Shown: in pieces, positions 35,777 to 44,697 of the stretch | How the letters are laid out: each line of letters begins with the position of its first letter | Numbering within the stretch: position 1 is the stretch's first letter | Assembly (NCBI GenBank): GCA_020851735.1 | Contig: JADZCD010000018.1 | Span: 1 to 64,000, forward strand | Reading direction: 5' to 3' | Source: Phycisphaeraceae bacterium | Lineage (GTDB): Bacteria > Planctomycetota > Phycisphaerae > Phycisphaerales > Phycisphaeraceae | DNA length: 64,000 nucleotides | Notes under the pieces: generated by a model | What the model saw: only the letters and a program-made list of their open reading frames with translations | What the model was told of the DNA's origin: nothing | Database searches by the model: none | Made by a program: the position numbers and the translations under genes

Positions 35777-37123
35777 ATGTCCCTCTCCGGAAAGAAGCCT
35801 TCCTCCGCGGCTGCCCCAACTCCCGCTGCCAAGCCAAGTAACGCCATCGCCCACCGGCAGAGCATCGAGAACGACGTTCACAAGGCTCTGTTTGCCCAGC
35901 CGGTGACGGATCTGCACACCCACTGCTATACCCCGCGGTTCGGCGCTTCGCCCCAGCCCGGCGGGCTGCTGCTTTGGGGGATTGATGAACTGGTGACGTA
36001 TCACTATCTGGTGGCGGAACTCTACCGGGTGATTACGCCGGCGGAGCTTTCCTATGAGCGGTTCTGGCTGATGGGAAAGAGCGAACGGGCGGACCTGATC
36101 TGGCGGATGCTGTTCGTGGAGAACTCGCCGATAAGCGAAGCCTGCCGGGGGGTGCTGACCACCCTGCAGCGCCTGGGGCTGGACCCGAATGAAAAAACGC
36201 TTGAGCCGTACCGCCGCTGGTTCGACCAGCAGGATCCCGACGCGTATGTGGACAAGGTCATGGCGCTGGCGGGCGTGGACAGCATCACGATGACCAATCC
36301 GGTGTTCGACGACGCGGAACGGGCGATGTGGGAAAACGATCCGGCGGTGGGGGACGACCCGCGTTTTACGGCGGTGCTGCGGATTGATCCCTTGCTGCGC
36401 GATTGGCCGCGGGCGGGCAAGAAGCTGGCGGGGTGGGGCTTTAAGGTGCGCGAGGATTTTTCCGGGGGCACGGCCGACGAGGTGCGGCGGTTTCTGGGGA
36501 TGTGGCTGGACCGGATGAAGGCGATTTACGTGGCGATGAGCTTGCCGCCGGAGTTTAAGTATCCCGATCCGGCTAATCCGATTGGCGACCGGTTTATCCG
36601 CGAATGCCTGATGCCGGTGTGTGCCGATCGGCGGCTGCCCTGGGCGATGATGATCGGCTCGCGCCTGCAGGTGAATCCGCCGCTGAAGGACGCGGGAGAC
36701 ATGGTCGGCAAGGCGGACGTGCAGGCCGTGGTGAACCTTTGCCGGGAGTTTCCGCACAACAAGTTTCTGGTCACCATGCTGGCCCGCGAGAATCAGCACG
36801 AGCTGTGCGTGGCGGCCCGCAAATTCGGCAACCTGATGCTTTTCGGCTGCTGGTGGTTTCTGAATAACCCTGCGCTGATCGAGGAAATGACCCGCATGCG
36901 GCTGGAGCTATTGGGCACGACGTTTGTGCCGCAGCATTCGGACGCCCGGATTCTTGACCAGCTGATTTACAAGTGGGACCACTCCCGCCGGATCATCGGC
37001 AAGGTGCTGGTCGACAAGTACCTGGACGTGGCGGCGACGGGCTATGCGCTGTCGACCGCACAGATCCAGCGGGACGTGGCGCTGCTCTTGCGGGATAATT
37101 TTCGTCAGTTTCTGAGCCGGTGA
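35777..37123 (+). CDS. Uronate isomerase-like (UxaC) amidohydrolase-superfamily protein
   Basis: 448 residues. The metal-binding HxH motif is in VTDLHTHCYTPRFG. The C-terminal part carries PQHSDARILDQLIYKWDHSRR, comparable to the TDSRSFLSY..EYFRR end of glucuronate isomerases. Length and domain layout agree with UxaC. Uronate isomerases interconvert glucuronate/fructuronate; this may be a distant member with a different substrate. An AAGGAT ribosome-binding site (35764-35769) favours the ATG at 35777. Confidence 0.75.
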   Translation: MSLSGKKPSSAAAPTPAAKPSNAIAHRQSIENDVHKALFAQPVTDLHTHCYTPRFGASPQPGGLLLWGIDELVTYHYLVAELYRVITPAELSYERFWLMGKSERADLIWRMLFVENSPISEACRGVLTTLQRLGLDPNEKTLEPYRRWFDQQDPDAYVDKVMALAGVDSITMTNPVFDDAERAMWENDPAVGDDPRFTAVLRIDPLLRDWPRAGKKLAGWGFKVREDFSGGTADEVRRFLGMWLDRMKAIYVAMSLPPEFKYPDPANPIGDRFIRECLMPVCADRRLPWAMMIGSRLQVNPPLKDAGDMVGKADVQAVVNLCREFPHNKFLVTMLARENQHELCVAARKFGNLMLFGCWWFLNNPALIEEMTRMRLELLGTTFVPQHSDARILDQLIYKWDHSRRIIGKVLVDKYLDVAATGYALSTAQIQRDVALLLRDNFRQFLSR

Positions 37124-37138
37124 GGGGCGATATCGCCA

Positions 37139-37165
37139 GAGCCCAGGGCAGGAATCCCTGGGCTT
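37139..37165. repeat. REP-like hairpin GCCCAGGG..CCCTGGGC
   Basis: An 8-bp stem (37141-37148 / 37156-37163) directly after the UxaC-like gene. It has no T-tract on either strand, so it is listed as a repeat and not as a terminator. Confidence 0.65.
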
Positions 37166-37316
37166 TGCAGGGCAAGCGCCCCCATATCGCCACCGGCGCG
37201 GCGATCTGCGATCGCCCGCTAAACCCTGGAATCGCCCCCGTTAGTTGCGGTTTATCTTTGATTTGGGAAACGACGACTTAATCGGTTACACTTTTCTTCC
37301 TGCGGCGAGTTTTACC

Positions 37317-38831
37317 ATGGACTTAGCTATCCAAAAGTGCATCCACCCCGATTGCGGGGCGACCTACGGCATCGACCAGGTGCTGGTCAGTTGCCCGGCC
37401 TGCGCCAAGATGGGCCGATCGTCGCTGCTGGACATCCAATACGACTGGACGCGCGTGCCGGTGCCCAAGAGCTTTGCGTTTTTTGAGCACCGCTGGATGA
37501 CCAAGGGCGAGCATGGGCAGGGCGCTTTGGACTTTTCCGGTGTCTGGCGCTTCCGCGAGCTGTTGCCTTTCTATCGCAACGAGTCGGAAATCGTCACCGT
37601 CGGCGAGGGCAGGACGAATCTGCAGGAAGCCAACCTGCTGGCCAGGCAGATCGGGCTGAACCCCGGTTGCCTGCTGCTGCAATACGAGGGACTCAATCCC
37701 TCGGGCTCGTTTAAAGATAACGGCATGGCGGCGGCGTTTACGCACGCGCGGATGGTGGGGGCTAAGCGCGTGGCCTGCGCGTCGACGGGCAATACGTCGG
37801 CGAGTCTGGCGCTGTACGCGTCGCTGTCGCAGATGCTGGGGGTGGTGTTCATCGGGTCGGGCAAGATTGCCTACGGGAAGCTGTCGCAGGCTTTGGATTA
37901 CGGGGCGAGCACGCTGCAGGTGCAGGGCGACTTTGACGCCTGTCTGCATCGCGTGCGGCAAGTGGCGGTGGAGCGCCCGGAGCTGGGCATTTATCTGATG
38001 AATTCAGTCAATCCCTTCCGGCTGGAAGGCCAGAAGTCGATTATGTATCGCGTGCTCGAGGCCCTGGGGTGGAACGTGCCGGACTGGATCGTCGTGCCGG
38101 GCGGAAACCTGGGCAATTGCTCAGCCTTCGGCAAGGCGTTCAGCGAGATGATGTGCCTGGGCTTGATCAAGAAGATTCCGCGCTTGGCGGTGATTCAAGC
38201 CCAAGGGGCCAACCCGCTTTACGAGCTTTATCACCTGCAGGGGTTGCGTTGGGACGGCGGGCGTTTCGACGCCCGGAAGGTGCAGGAGTATTACCAGAAG
38301 CTTGATGCGGGGAACGTGCACGCGCACACGATTGCCAGCGCTATTGAGATCGGCCGGCCTGTGAATCTGCCTAAGGCTCTGCGGGCATTGGACGTGATGA
38401 ACGGGGTGGTGCGGCAGGTGGATGACGAAGTGATATTGGAGCACAAGGCGTTGGTGGGGCGGTACGGCTTTGGCTGTGAGCCGGCCAGTGCCGCGTCGGT
38501 GGCGGGGGCGCACGTGTTGCGCAAAGAGGGACTGATCAGCCCCGGCGACAAAGTCGTGTGCATCCTGACCGGGCACGTGCTGAAGGACCCAGACGCGACG
38601 GTGAAGTATCACACGGGCATTGACGTGAAGGCTGTGCAGGACCAGGCCCCCCGCAAGGCGCCGCACGGGAAAGTGGCCAACCGGCCGATCCCCGTGCCCG
38701 ATGACTTGGAGGCGATTATCAAGGCCATCAATGCCTTGGGCGGCGACGGGTTGGCGCCGGCCACGGGGCAACGGCCGGCCGACAGCCACGCGGCGGACCC
38801 GCACGGCCAGGTGCCGGTGAGCGAATATTAG
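37317..38831 (+). CDS. thrC: Threonine synthase
   Basis: 504 residues. An N-terminal zinc-ribbon-like segment has four cysteines (C8, C13, C26, C29). The fold-type II PLP core has the Schiff-base lysine at 133 ([12 protein letters not shown]) and [14 protein letters not shown]. The phosphate-binding loop is [15 protein letters not shown]. It converts O-phosphohomoserine to threonine. The last 60 residues are a low-complexity tail not typical of ThrC. The ATG at 37317 is preferred to codons upstream that lack similarity. Confidence 0.93.
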   Translation: MDLAIQKCIHPDCGATYGIDQVLVSCPACAKMGRSSLLDIQYDWTRVPVPKSFAFFEHRWMTKGEHGQGALDFSGVWRFRELLPFYRNESEIVTVGEGRTNLQEANLLARQIGLNPGCLLLQYEGLNPSGSFKDNGMAAAFTHARMVGAKRVACASTGNTSASLALYASLSQMLGVVFIGSGKIAYGKLSQALDYGASTLQVQGDFDACLHRVRQVAVERPELGIYLMNSVNPFRLEGQKSIMYRVLEALGWNVPDWIVVPGGNLGNCSAFGKAFSEMMCLGLIKKIPRLAVIQAQGANPLYELYHLQGLRWDGGRFDARKVQEYYQKLDAGNVHAHTIASAIEIGRPVNLPKALRALDVMNGVVRQVDDEVILEHKALVGRYGFGCEPASAASVAGAHVLRKEGLISPGDKVVCILTGHVLKDPDATVKYHTGIDVKAVQDQAPRKAPHGKVANRPIPVPDDLEAIIKAINALGGDGLAPATGQRPADSHAADPHGQVPVSEY

Positions 38832-38873
38832 GTTCCGATTGACTTGGATGACAATGTTGAGGGATAGGACCGA

Positions 38874-39092
38874 ATGATTTTTCACGCCGTGTTCCAGCCA
38901 GTGCCCGAAGGTTTTGTCGCCTTCATCGAGGAATTGCCGGGAACCAATACCCAGGGCCAAACGCTCGATGAAGCACGCCGAAACCTTCGGGAAGCCGGCC
39001 AGATGGTGCTACAGGCTAACCGTATGCTGGCGAAAGAATTTTTGTGCGGCCAGCAATTCATCCGCGAAACCATGGACCTGATCGTGGCATGA
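38874..39092 (+). CDS. HicB-family protein (orphan antitoxin-like)
   Basis: 72 residues, HicB-like RNase-H-fold core: FHAVFQPVPEGFVAFIEELPGT, then QGQTLDEARRNLREAGQMVL. In toxin-antitoxin pairs HicB neutralises the HicA mRNA interferase. No HicA-like frame lies in the 42 bp upstream or the 70 bp downstream, and no DNA-binding C-terminal domain is present. It may be a solitary member with a different role. Confidence 0.8.
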   Translation: MIFHAVFQPVPEGFVAFIEELPGTNTQGQTLDEARRNLREAGQMVLQANRMLAKEFLCGQQFIRETMDLIVA

Positions 39093-39163
39093 GCTGACAC
39101 CCAGGGCCTTTTGATTTTGTCTCCCTACCCCATACCCTAAACCCCATACCCCAGATTCCACCT

Positions 39164-40717
39164 ATGCCTCCCAAACCTAAAACGGCTGTCTCCCCCACGC
39201 GTGAAGAAAACTATCCTGAGTGGTACCAGCAGGTCATCAAGGCTGCGGACCTGGCGGAAAATTCGCCCGTGCGCGGGTGCATGGTGATCAAGCCCTGGGG
39301 GTACGCGATCTGGGAGAACATCCAGCGGGTGCTCGACGGCATGTTCAAGGCCACCGGGCATCGCAACGCTTATTTTCCGCTGTTTATTCCCAAGAGCTAC
39401 CTGGAAAAGGAAGCCCAGCACGTGGAGGGTTTTGCCAAGGAATGCGCGGTGGTGACGCATCACCGCCTGCAGCAGGGCAAGGACGGCAAGCTCGTGCCGG
39501 CCGGGGAATTGGAGGAGCCGCTGGTGGTGCGGCCCACCAGCGAGACGATCATCGGCGAGATGTACGCCAAGTGGGTGCAGAGTTACCGCGACCTGCCGAT
39601 TTTGATCAACCAATGGGCGAACGTGGTGCGCTGGGAATTGCGGACGCGGCTGTTTCTGCGCACGACGGAGTTTCTCTGGCAGGAGGGTCACACCGCCCAC
39701 GCCACCGAGGAAGAAGCCCGCGTGGAGACGATGAAAATGCTCGACGTCTACGCGGACTTCGCGCAGAACTTCATGGCGATGCCCGTGCTCAAGGGCAAAA
39801 AGACCGAGGGCGAACGGTTCCCCGGGGCGGTCGACACGTTCTGCATCGAGGCGATGATGCAGGACCGCAAGGCTCTGCAGTCGGGGACGAGTCATTTTCT
39901 GGGGCAGAATTTCGCCAAGGCCAGCGACATCAAGTTTCTCGATGAAAGCGGGCAATTGCGCCATGCCTGGACGACAAGCTGGGGCGTTTCGACGCGGCTG
40001 ATCGGTGGGCTGGTGATGACGCACAGCGATGACGACGGGTTGATCCTGCCGCCGAAGCTGGCGCCGGCGCACGTGGTGATCATGCCCATCACGTTTAAGG
40101 CGGAAAATCCGGGGGCGGTGCTGGAGTATTGCCAGAAGCTGGCCGCTGAGCTGCGGGCGCAGACTTTCGCGGGCCGGGCCATCGAGGTGGAGCTGGACGC
40201 GCGCGATCTGCGCGGTGGGGACAAGGTGTGGAGTTGGGTGAAGAAGGGCGTGCCGATACGGTTGGAGATCGGCCCTCGCGACATGGCGGCCGACAGCGTG
40301 TTCATGGCCCGCCGGGACAAGGCCACCAATGAAAAGGCGGGCGTGCCGCGGGCGCAGTTTGTGGCGTCGGTGGCGGGCATGCTGCAGGAGATGCAGGACA
40401 ACCTGTTCGCCCGGGCCAAGGCCTACCGCGACGCGAACTTTAAGGTGATTGAAAACGAAGCGGATTTCCGGGCGTACTTTACCCCGCCGGGCGGGGCCAA
40501 GGACGAGAGCGACGGGCCCACGCCCATCCACGGCGGGTTCGCCATCGCGCACTTTAATGGTGACAAAGCCATTGAGGAAAAGATCCGCCAGGAACTGGCG
40601 GTGACGGTGCGGTGCATTCCGCTGCCGGGGCAAGTTTCGGGGGCGGATGAGGCTGGCAAGTGCATCTTTACCGGCCAGCCCAGCCCGCAGCGCGTGGTGT
40701 GGGCCAAAGCGTATTAA
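39164..40717 (+). CDS. proS: Prolyl-tRNA synthetase, archaeal/eukaryotic type
   Basis: 517 residues, class II aaRS. Motif 2 is WANVVRWELRTRLFLRTTEFLWQEGHTAHA and motif 3 is in STRLIGGLVMTHSDDDGLILPPKLAP. The anticodon-binding domain begins at APAHVVIMPI, and the archaeal-type C-terminal domain ends in a terminal tyrosine (WAKAY). The organisation lacks the bacterial editing insertion. Charging of tRNA-Pro is an essential function. The region just before the ATG (39119-39160) is CCCCATACCC-type heptamer DNA and offers no ribosome-binding site. Confidence 0.95.
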   Translation: MPPKPKTAVSPTREENYPEWYQQVIKAADLAENSPVRGCMVIKPWGYAIWENIQRVLDGMFKATGHRNAYFPLFIPKSYLEKEAQHVEGFAKECAVVTHHRLQQGKDGKLVPAGELEEPLVVRPTSETIIGEMYAKWVQSYRDLPILINQWANVVRWELRTRLFLRTTEFLWQEGHTAHATEEEARVETMKMLDVYADFAQNFMAMPVLKGKKTEGERFPGAVDTFCIEAMMQDRKALQSGTSHFLGQNFAKASDIKFLDESGQLRHAWTTSWGVSTRLIGGLVMTHSDDDGLILPPKLAPAHVVIMPITFKAENPGAVLEYCQKLAAELRAQTFAGRAIEVELDARDLRGGDKVWSWVKKGVPIRLEIGPRDMAADSVFMARRDKATNEKAGVPRAQFVASVAGMLQEMQDNLFARAKAYRDANFKVIENEADFRAYFTPPGGAKDESDGPTPIHGGFAIAHFNGDKAIEEKIRQELAVTVRCIPLPGQVSGADEAGKCIFTGQPSPQRVVWAKAY

Positions 40718-40982
40718 GCGTGTTGCGTATGGGCTACGACGTTGCCTTGCCGAGTGGCGCCAGACGGGGAGAAACCGATGCGAACTTGGCTATCATGACC
40801 GCAAGAGGGCCAAGCTGAGGAAGCCAACCGGGGCGGGCTGATTTTTGTCCAGGGGCCAAGACAGGCTGACTTGCCGGCGAAATTGGCGGTTTGTTGGTTT
40901 GCTGCCGGAGGACTCGGATTCGTATCCGTAAGCTTTGTGATAAAATGCGTTGTTTTGTCCGCATTCTTGCACGGCTTTTTAT

Positions 40983-41804
40983 ATGAACGAACTGCCCATT
41001 GCCCTCACCAACCACGGCCTGACCATACGCGGTATGGCCTACCTTCCCGACCACGGCCAAGGCCGGCATCCGGTCGTTTTGATGCTCCATGGCTTAGGCG
41101 GCAATCGCATTGAATTCAATAATCTCTTTGAACTGCTCGCCCGGCATTTGGCTTCGTTGGGCATCGCCGCGGTGGCTTTTAATTTTCGCAACACCAAGGA
41201 TTCGGACGGCGAGCTGGGCCGGATGGTTCCGTCCGACGAGGTGGACGACGCGGTGGCCGTCAGCCATTGGCTTGCCGCGCAGCCATTTGCCGACCCGGAT
41301 CGCCTGGCCCTGTTGGGCATCTCCATGGGGGGCATGATCGCCGCCTGCGCCGTCGGCCGGGTGCCCGAGGATTTCTATCGCACCCTGGTCCTTTTGAATC
41401 CCACGGACGTGAACAACATCTGCCGGATCATCGGTGAATTTCGCGTCGACCGGAAGCCCGGGGAACGATTCACCTACGGGGCCAACAAGCTGCACCCCGA
41501 TTTTGTCCGTGACGCTCACAGCCTGCGTCCCCTGCAGGACATTCTGCGTTTTCCCTATCCGACGCTGCTGGTTCAGGGGGCTGAGGATGCGGCGGTGAAT
41601 CCGGTGATTTCCGACCAGTATGCCGACGTCCGCCGCGCGGCCGGCCTGCCGATCAAGCAGGTGCTCCAGGAAGGCGCCAATCACTCGTTTACGAAGCCCG
41701 AGCAAAAAGAGAAGCTCTTCCCGGTGGTGGCTGCCTGGCTGGGCCAGCAGTTGCAGGTTGATTCCGCGTCCTCCGCCGTAGGCCGGGCCAACGCTTCGGC
41801 CTGA
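40983..41804 (+). CDS. Alpha/beta hydrolase
   Basis: 273 residues. The oxyanion region is VVLMLHGLGGNRIEFNN, nucleophile GISMGG (Ser114), acid probably QGAEDAAV and histidine GANHSF. The organisation resembles the dienelactone-hydrolase or fermentation-respiration switch-like hydrolases; the substrate is unknown. There is no signal peptide. No clear ribosome-binding site is seen. A small perfect palindrome CGGATTCGTATCCG lies upstream at 40915-40928. Confidence 0.85.
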   Translation: MNELPIALTNHGLTIRGMAYLPDHGQGRHPVVLMLHGLGGNRIEFNNLFELLARHLASLGIAAVAFNFRNTKDSDGELGRMVPSDEVDDAVAVSHWLAAQPFADPDRLALLGISMGGMIAACAVGRVPEDFYRTLVLLNPTDVNNICRIIGEFRVDRKPGERFTYGANKLHPDFVRDAHSLRPLQDILRFPYPTLLVQGAEDAAVNPVISDQYADVRRAAGLPIKQVLQEGANHSFTKPEQKEKLFPVVAAWLGQQLQVDSASSAVGRANASA

Positions 41805-41922
41805 TCCGTCGCGCTGTTATTGACCCCGGACGCCAGGCCCTATTGCCCGCGCCCGCGGTCACTTTGATCCTTCCGCCTTCAACTCGTATCATCCCCTGTC
41901 CAGCCTTAAGAAGGATCCGCCC

Positions 41923-42306
41923 ATGGCCTCACCCAATGACCGCCGTTACGCTTCCACCCACGAATGGCACAAGCTCGAGGGTCAACTCATCGTCGTCGGC
42001 CTGTCTCAGTTTGCCGTTGATGAACTAACTGACATCACCTTCGTCGACGTTACCCGCGCCAGCGGCCCGATCAAGGCGGGGCAGGCGTTCGGCGAGATTG
42101 AGTCCGTCAAGACCACCAGCGAGCTTTACTGCGGGCTCGACGGCACGGTGGCGGAAGTGAATACCCAGGTGGTCCAGAACCCGGCCCTGGTCAATCAGGA
42201 CCCCTACGGGCAGGGCTGGCTGATCAAGGTAAAACCTGCCGATCCGGCCCAACTGGAAAAGCTGCTCTCCGCGGCTGCCTACGACCAATCGGCCGCCCAC
42301 CATTGA
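41923..42306 (+). CDS. gcvH: Glycine cleavage system H protein
   Basis: 127 residues, biotinyl/lipoyl fold. The lipoylated lysine is K63 in GEIESVKTTSELY, preceded by YASTHEWHKLEG and followed by NPALVNQDPYGQGWLIKVKP. It shuttles the aminomethyl group between the P and T proteins. gcvT and gcvP are not in the window, so it may instead serve another lipoate-related role. An AAGGATCC site precedes the ATG. Confidence 0.93.
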   Translation: MASPNDRRYASTHEWHKLEGQLIVVGLSQFAVDELTDITFVDVTRASGPIKAGQAFGEIESVKTTSELYCGLDGTVAEVNTQVVQNPALVNQDPYGQGWLIKVKPADPAQLEKLLSAAAYDQSAAHH

Positions 42307-42309
42307 TAA

Positions 42310-42500
42310 AACCCCCGGATGTCCCTCTGAAGCCGCGCCGCAAGTCGCCCCTCAAAGTTCCTCCGTTCAGCCCTCGGCTCTGCCGGGGGGTACATGGTTT
42401 TTGTGTCAGCCCCCGGCTCCCCGGGGGGCACGCGAATTTCGCATAACCAACGTCAAACCGCTGGTTTTCATTCCACATTCGGCACTCGGCATTCGGCATT
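42310..42500. repeat. Palindromic repeats and TCGGCAT heptamers after gcvH
   Basis: Two copies of the AGCCCnCGGCTCTGCCGGGG palindrome occur, at about 42362-42395 and 42402-42432. TCGGCAC/TCGGCAT tandem heptamers are at 42479-42499. Degenerate CCCCGGA units are near 42314. No gene is seen between 42307 and 42586. Confidence 0.8.
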
Positions 42501-42586
42501 GGCCATAGCTGGCCCCCTGCCGGTTTGGCCCTGATCCCCCCAGTGGCTAGGATGGTCTATTAACAGCCCTCGAAGGATGCGTCCAT

Positions 42587-43546
42587 ATGATTGTTGACGT
42601 GCATACCCGGATTTGGGAAACGCCCCAGCAGCTGGGACCAGCTGCGGCGGCCTATTTCCTCCGCCGGACTGACCCGATCAATCCTCTTGATGCTTCCCCG
42701 CTGGCCCATGAGCAGGCCATGCAGCCGATTCGGTTTGCCGTGATCCACGGGCTGGTTTCCCGCTTAGCCGGGGCCAGCCTCGACGGCCGCAAGGTCGCGG
42801 AGTACGTCAAGCTTCAGCCCAGCCGCAACCTGGGCTCGGCCAGCATCGACCCGATGTCACCCGGTTATCTGGAGCAGATCGATCAGGCCCGCCAGCTCAA
42901 CGTCATGGGCTTGACCATCAGCCCCGGCTTTCAGGGGTTTCACCCCGCGCATACCAAGGCCATGCGGTTGTACGAAAAGGCCCAGGACGCGCGATTGGCG
43001 GTTTTTGTCCACCCCTTCAGCCAGCTTGCGCCGGCGGCTAATCTGGGTTTCGATCAGCCCCAGCTCTTTGATGAGGTGGCGGCTGCCTTCCCCAACCTGC
43101 GCTTGATCATCGCCCAGGCGGGCTATCCCTGGGTCGAGCCGCTCCTGGTTCTGCTTCAGAAGCATCAGCTGGTCTATGCCGATTTGTCCCATCTGATCCT
43201 GCGCCCGTGGCTGCTCTACAACACGCTGGTGAGCGCCTATCAGTTGGGCGTGATGGACAGGCTTCTCTTGGCCAGCGGGTTCCCGGCCACCACGCCTCAG
43301 AAAGCGATCACCACGCTGTATTCGATCAACTCCTTCGCCCAGGGGCATAATCTGCCCGCGGTGCCGCGGGAGCAGCTGCGCATGATCGTGGAGCAGAACG
43401 CTGCCCGCTGCCTGGGCCTGCCGGAGGATGCTGCGGGAGGACCGAACTCCGGGCTGAACTACGACATCCACGTGGAACAGGATTCGATTGTTCCACCGCC
43501 GACCACTTTTCCGCCGTTCTCTTCTTCCTCATCCCGACGAGGTTGA
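42587..43546 (+). CDS. Amidohydrolase-family TIM-barrel protein, probably inactive
   Basis: 319 residues, COG2159-type (ACMSD/amidohydrolase 2) barrel. The expected HxH motif reads HTR (DVHTRIW), the usual HxG reads IIAQAGYPW, and the usual SDxP reads ASGFPAT; only VFVHPF keeps its histidine. Three metal or catalytic positions are therefore substituted, which predicts a non-catalytic protein. The C-terminus is a Pro/Ser tail. It lies 7 bp before a lipoprotein gene and may share an operon with it. Confidence 0.75.
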   Translation: MIVDVHTRIWETPQQLGPAAAAYFLRRTDPINPLDASPLAHEQAMQPIRFAVIHGLVSRLAGASLDGRKVAEYVKLQPSRNLGSASIDPMSPGYLEQIDQARQLNVMGLTISPGFQGFHPAHTKAMRLYEKAQDARLAVFVHPFSQLAPAANLGFDQPQLFDEVAAAFPNLRLIIAQAGYPWVEPLLVLLQKHQLVYADLSHLILRPWLLYNTLVSAYQLGVMDRLLLASGFPATTPQKAITTLYSINSFAQGHNLPAVPREQLRMIVEQNAARCLGLPEDAAGGPNSGLNYDIHVEQDSIVPPPTTFPPFSSSSSRRG

Positions 43547-43552
43547 TCGTTC

Positions 43553-44251
43553 ATGCCAGGCCAATCTTTCCGCGCTGATAACTGCCGTCCGAACGTTCCT
43601 CGCCGCGTTGGTTTGCCGACGGGCGCGGGCCTGCTTGTGGTCCTGGGGCTGTTCACCGGCTGCAGCGCCATTGCCCGTTCGCACGGCGGGGACCTGAGCT
43701 TAACGCCTTTGCCTGTTCCGCAGGCGGAGAAACAGGCGCCCGCCCAAGCGACGAATCTGCACTTTGACACGGTGCTTTTCAGCTTAGGCGACGGCCAGCG
43801 GTTGACGATTGTTTTCCTCGTCGGCTCGGTGGACGAACCGAAGCAGGCCTTGGTGGTCCGCACGCTCTGGCAGCGCGCGACCATGAGCATGCCTTCGAGC
43901 AAGGCGGCCACCAACGCTTCGTTGCGTTACCTGGCCTTTGCCCCGGATGCGGAGCCGGCTCTGGATGTTTACACCGGCGGCGGACAAGTGCGCGGCAAAT
44001 TGGACGGCGCCCGCAAGAGTTTTTCCGGGTCGATCGCTGACGTCTGCCTGCATTTAACCGATGCGGTGGCGCCCGAGCACCCCGGCCAGCTGCCGCCCCT
44101 GTTGGCGGCCGGCAGTTTCAGCGCCCGCCGCGATGAAGTCAACGTGCCCCGCGTGCTGCGGCAACTAAGCCAGCAGGCCACGACCGTTCTGGGCTACCCG
44201 GTGCTGGTCCGGTTGCCGGCGCCCTTGGCTGAATCGCTTGACGCCGGTTGA
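43553..44251 (+). CDS. Hypothetical lipoprotein
   Basis: 232 residues. The lipobox LFTGC is near residue 37, after an unusually long N-region of about 25 residues (PGQSFRADNCRPNVPRRVG). A mature beta-rich body follows, with no recognised domain (FLVGSVDEPKQALVVRTLW, SLRYLAFAPDAEPALDVYTG). It is probably cotranscribed with the degenerate amidohydrolase (6-bp gap). The function is unknown. Confidence 0.65.
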   Translation: MPGQSFRADNCRPNVPRRVGLPTGAGLLVVLGLFTGCSAIARSHGGDLSLTPLPVPQAEKQAPAQATNLHFDTVLFSLGDGQRLTIVFLVGSVDEPKQALVVRTLWQRATMSMPSSKAATNASLRYLAFAPDAEPALDVYTGGGQVRGKLDGARKSFSGSIADVCLHLTDAVAPEHPGQLPPLLAAGSFSARRDEVNVPRVLRQLSQQATTVLGYPVLVRLPAPLAESLDAG

Positions 44252-44285
44252 AATCCCGGATCACCCTCCTGAAAAAACGACGCAA

Positions 44286-44475
44286 AGGGTGCCACACCGC
44301 AGGCCGAAGGCTGCGGTGTGCCTGTCCTCGTTGCGGTTGCCGATTTACCTTGTAGCGTTTCGCGGTATCCGGCCTTTCCCGCCAGCCAGATACACACAGC
44401 ACGCTGCGCGCTGCTGTGTGGCACCCGAGCCTTCCCCGAATCCTGACTCCCAATTCCTAACTCCTAACTCCTCGC
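44286..44475. repeat. GTGCCACACAGC-type palindromes and heptamers
   Basis: Two copies of the GTGCCACAC..GTGTGGCAC palindrome family lie at about 44290-44323 and 44393-44427. An AATTCCT/AACTCCT array is at 44438-44473. Both palindromes face the gap between the lipoprotein gene and the NSS transporter operon. No gene is seen. Confidence 0.75.
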
Positions 44476-44487
44476 CAGCTTCGTCCT

Positions 44488-44697
44488 TCATTCCGCGTCC
44501 GCGTCATGCGGATCGATGTCGGCTTGGGCGTGCAGCTTGTTTGTCTCGCCCGGCGTGGCCAGCACTTTCCAGATGCACCAGGCCAGGAGCAGCGTGACAA
44601 AGCCTACCGACAGGATCATCACCACCCAGCCGCCCGCGGACAAGCGGTAGCCGTCGGCGCTCTGGGCCAACACCAGCATGGTCGCGAGTTCGTTCAT
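44488..44697 (-). CDS. Small single-TM subunit of an NSS transporter (MetS-like)
   Basis: 69 residues with one TM helix (about 19-46: GGWVVMILSVGFVTLLLAWCIWKV) and an acidic C-terminus (ADIDPHDADAE). Its ATG overlaps the transporter stop in an ATGA (44694-44697). Small partners of this type (MetS, YnfU-like) accompany MetP/NSS transporters for methionine or alanine import. Similarity to the MetS family is inferred from size, TM topology and context. Confidence 0.75.
   Translation of the reverse strand: MNELATMLVLAQSADGYRLSAGGWVVMILSVGFVTLLLAWCIWKVLATPGETNKLHAQADIDPHDADAE

Noticed and set aside
39137-40633. 498-residue open frame antisense to proS
   Set aside because: proS has strong synthetase motifs on the plus strand; the antisense frame has none.
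40718-40982. Possible tRNA or small RNA between proS and the hydrolase gene
   Set aside because: No cloverleaf or conserved T-loop sequence was found; only a 14-bp palindrome is visible.
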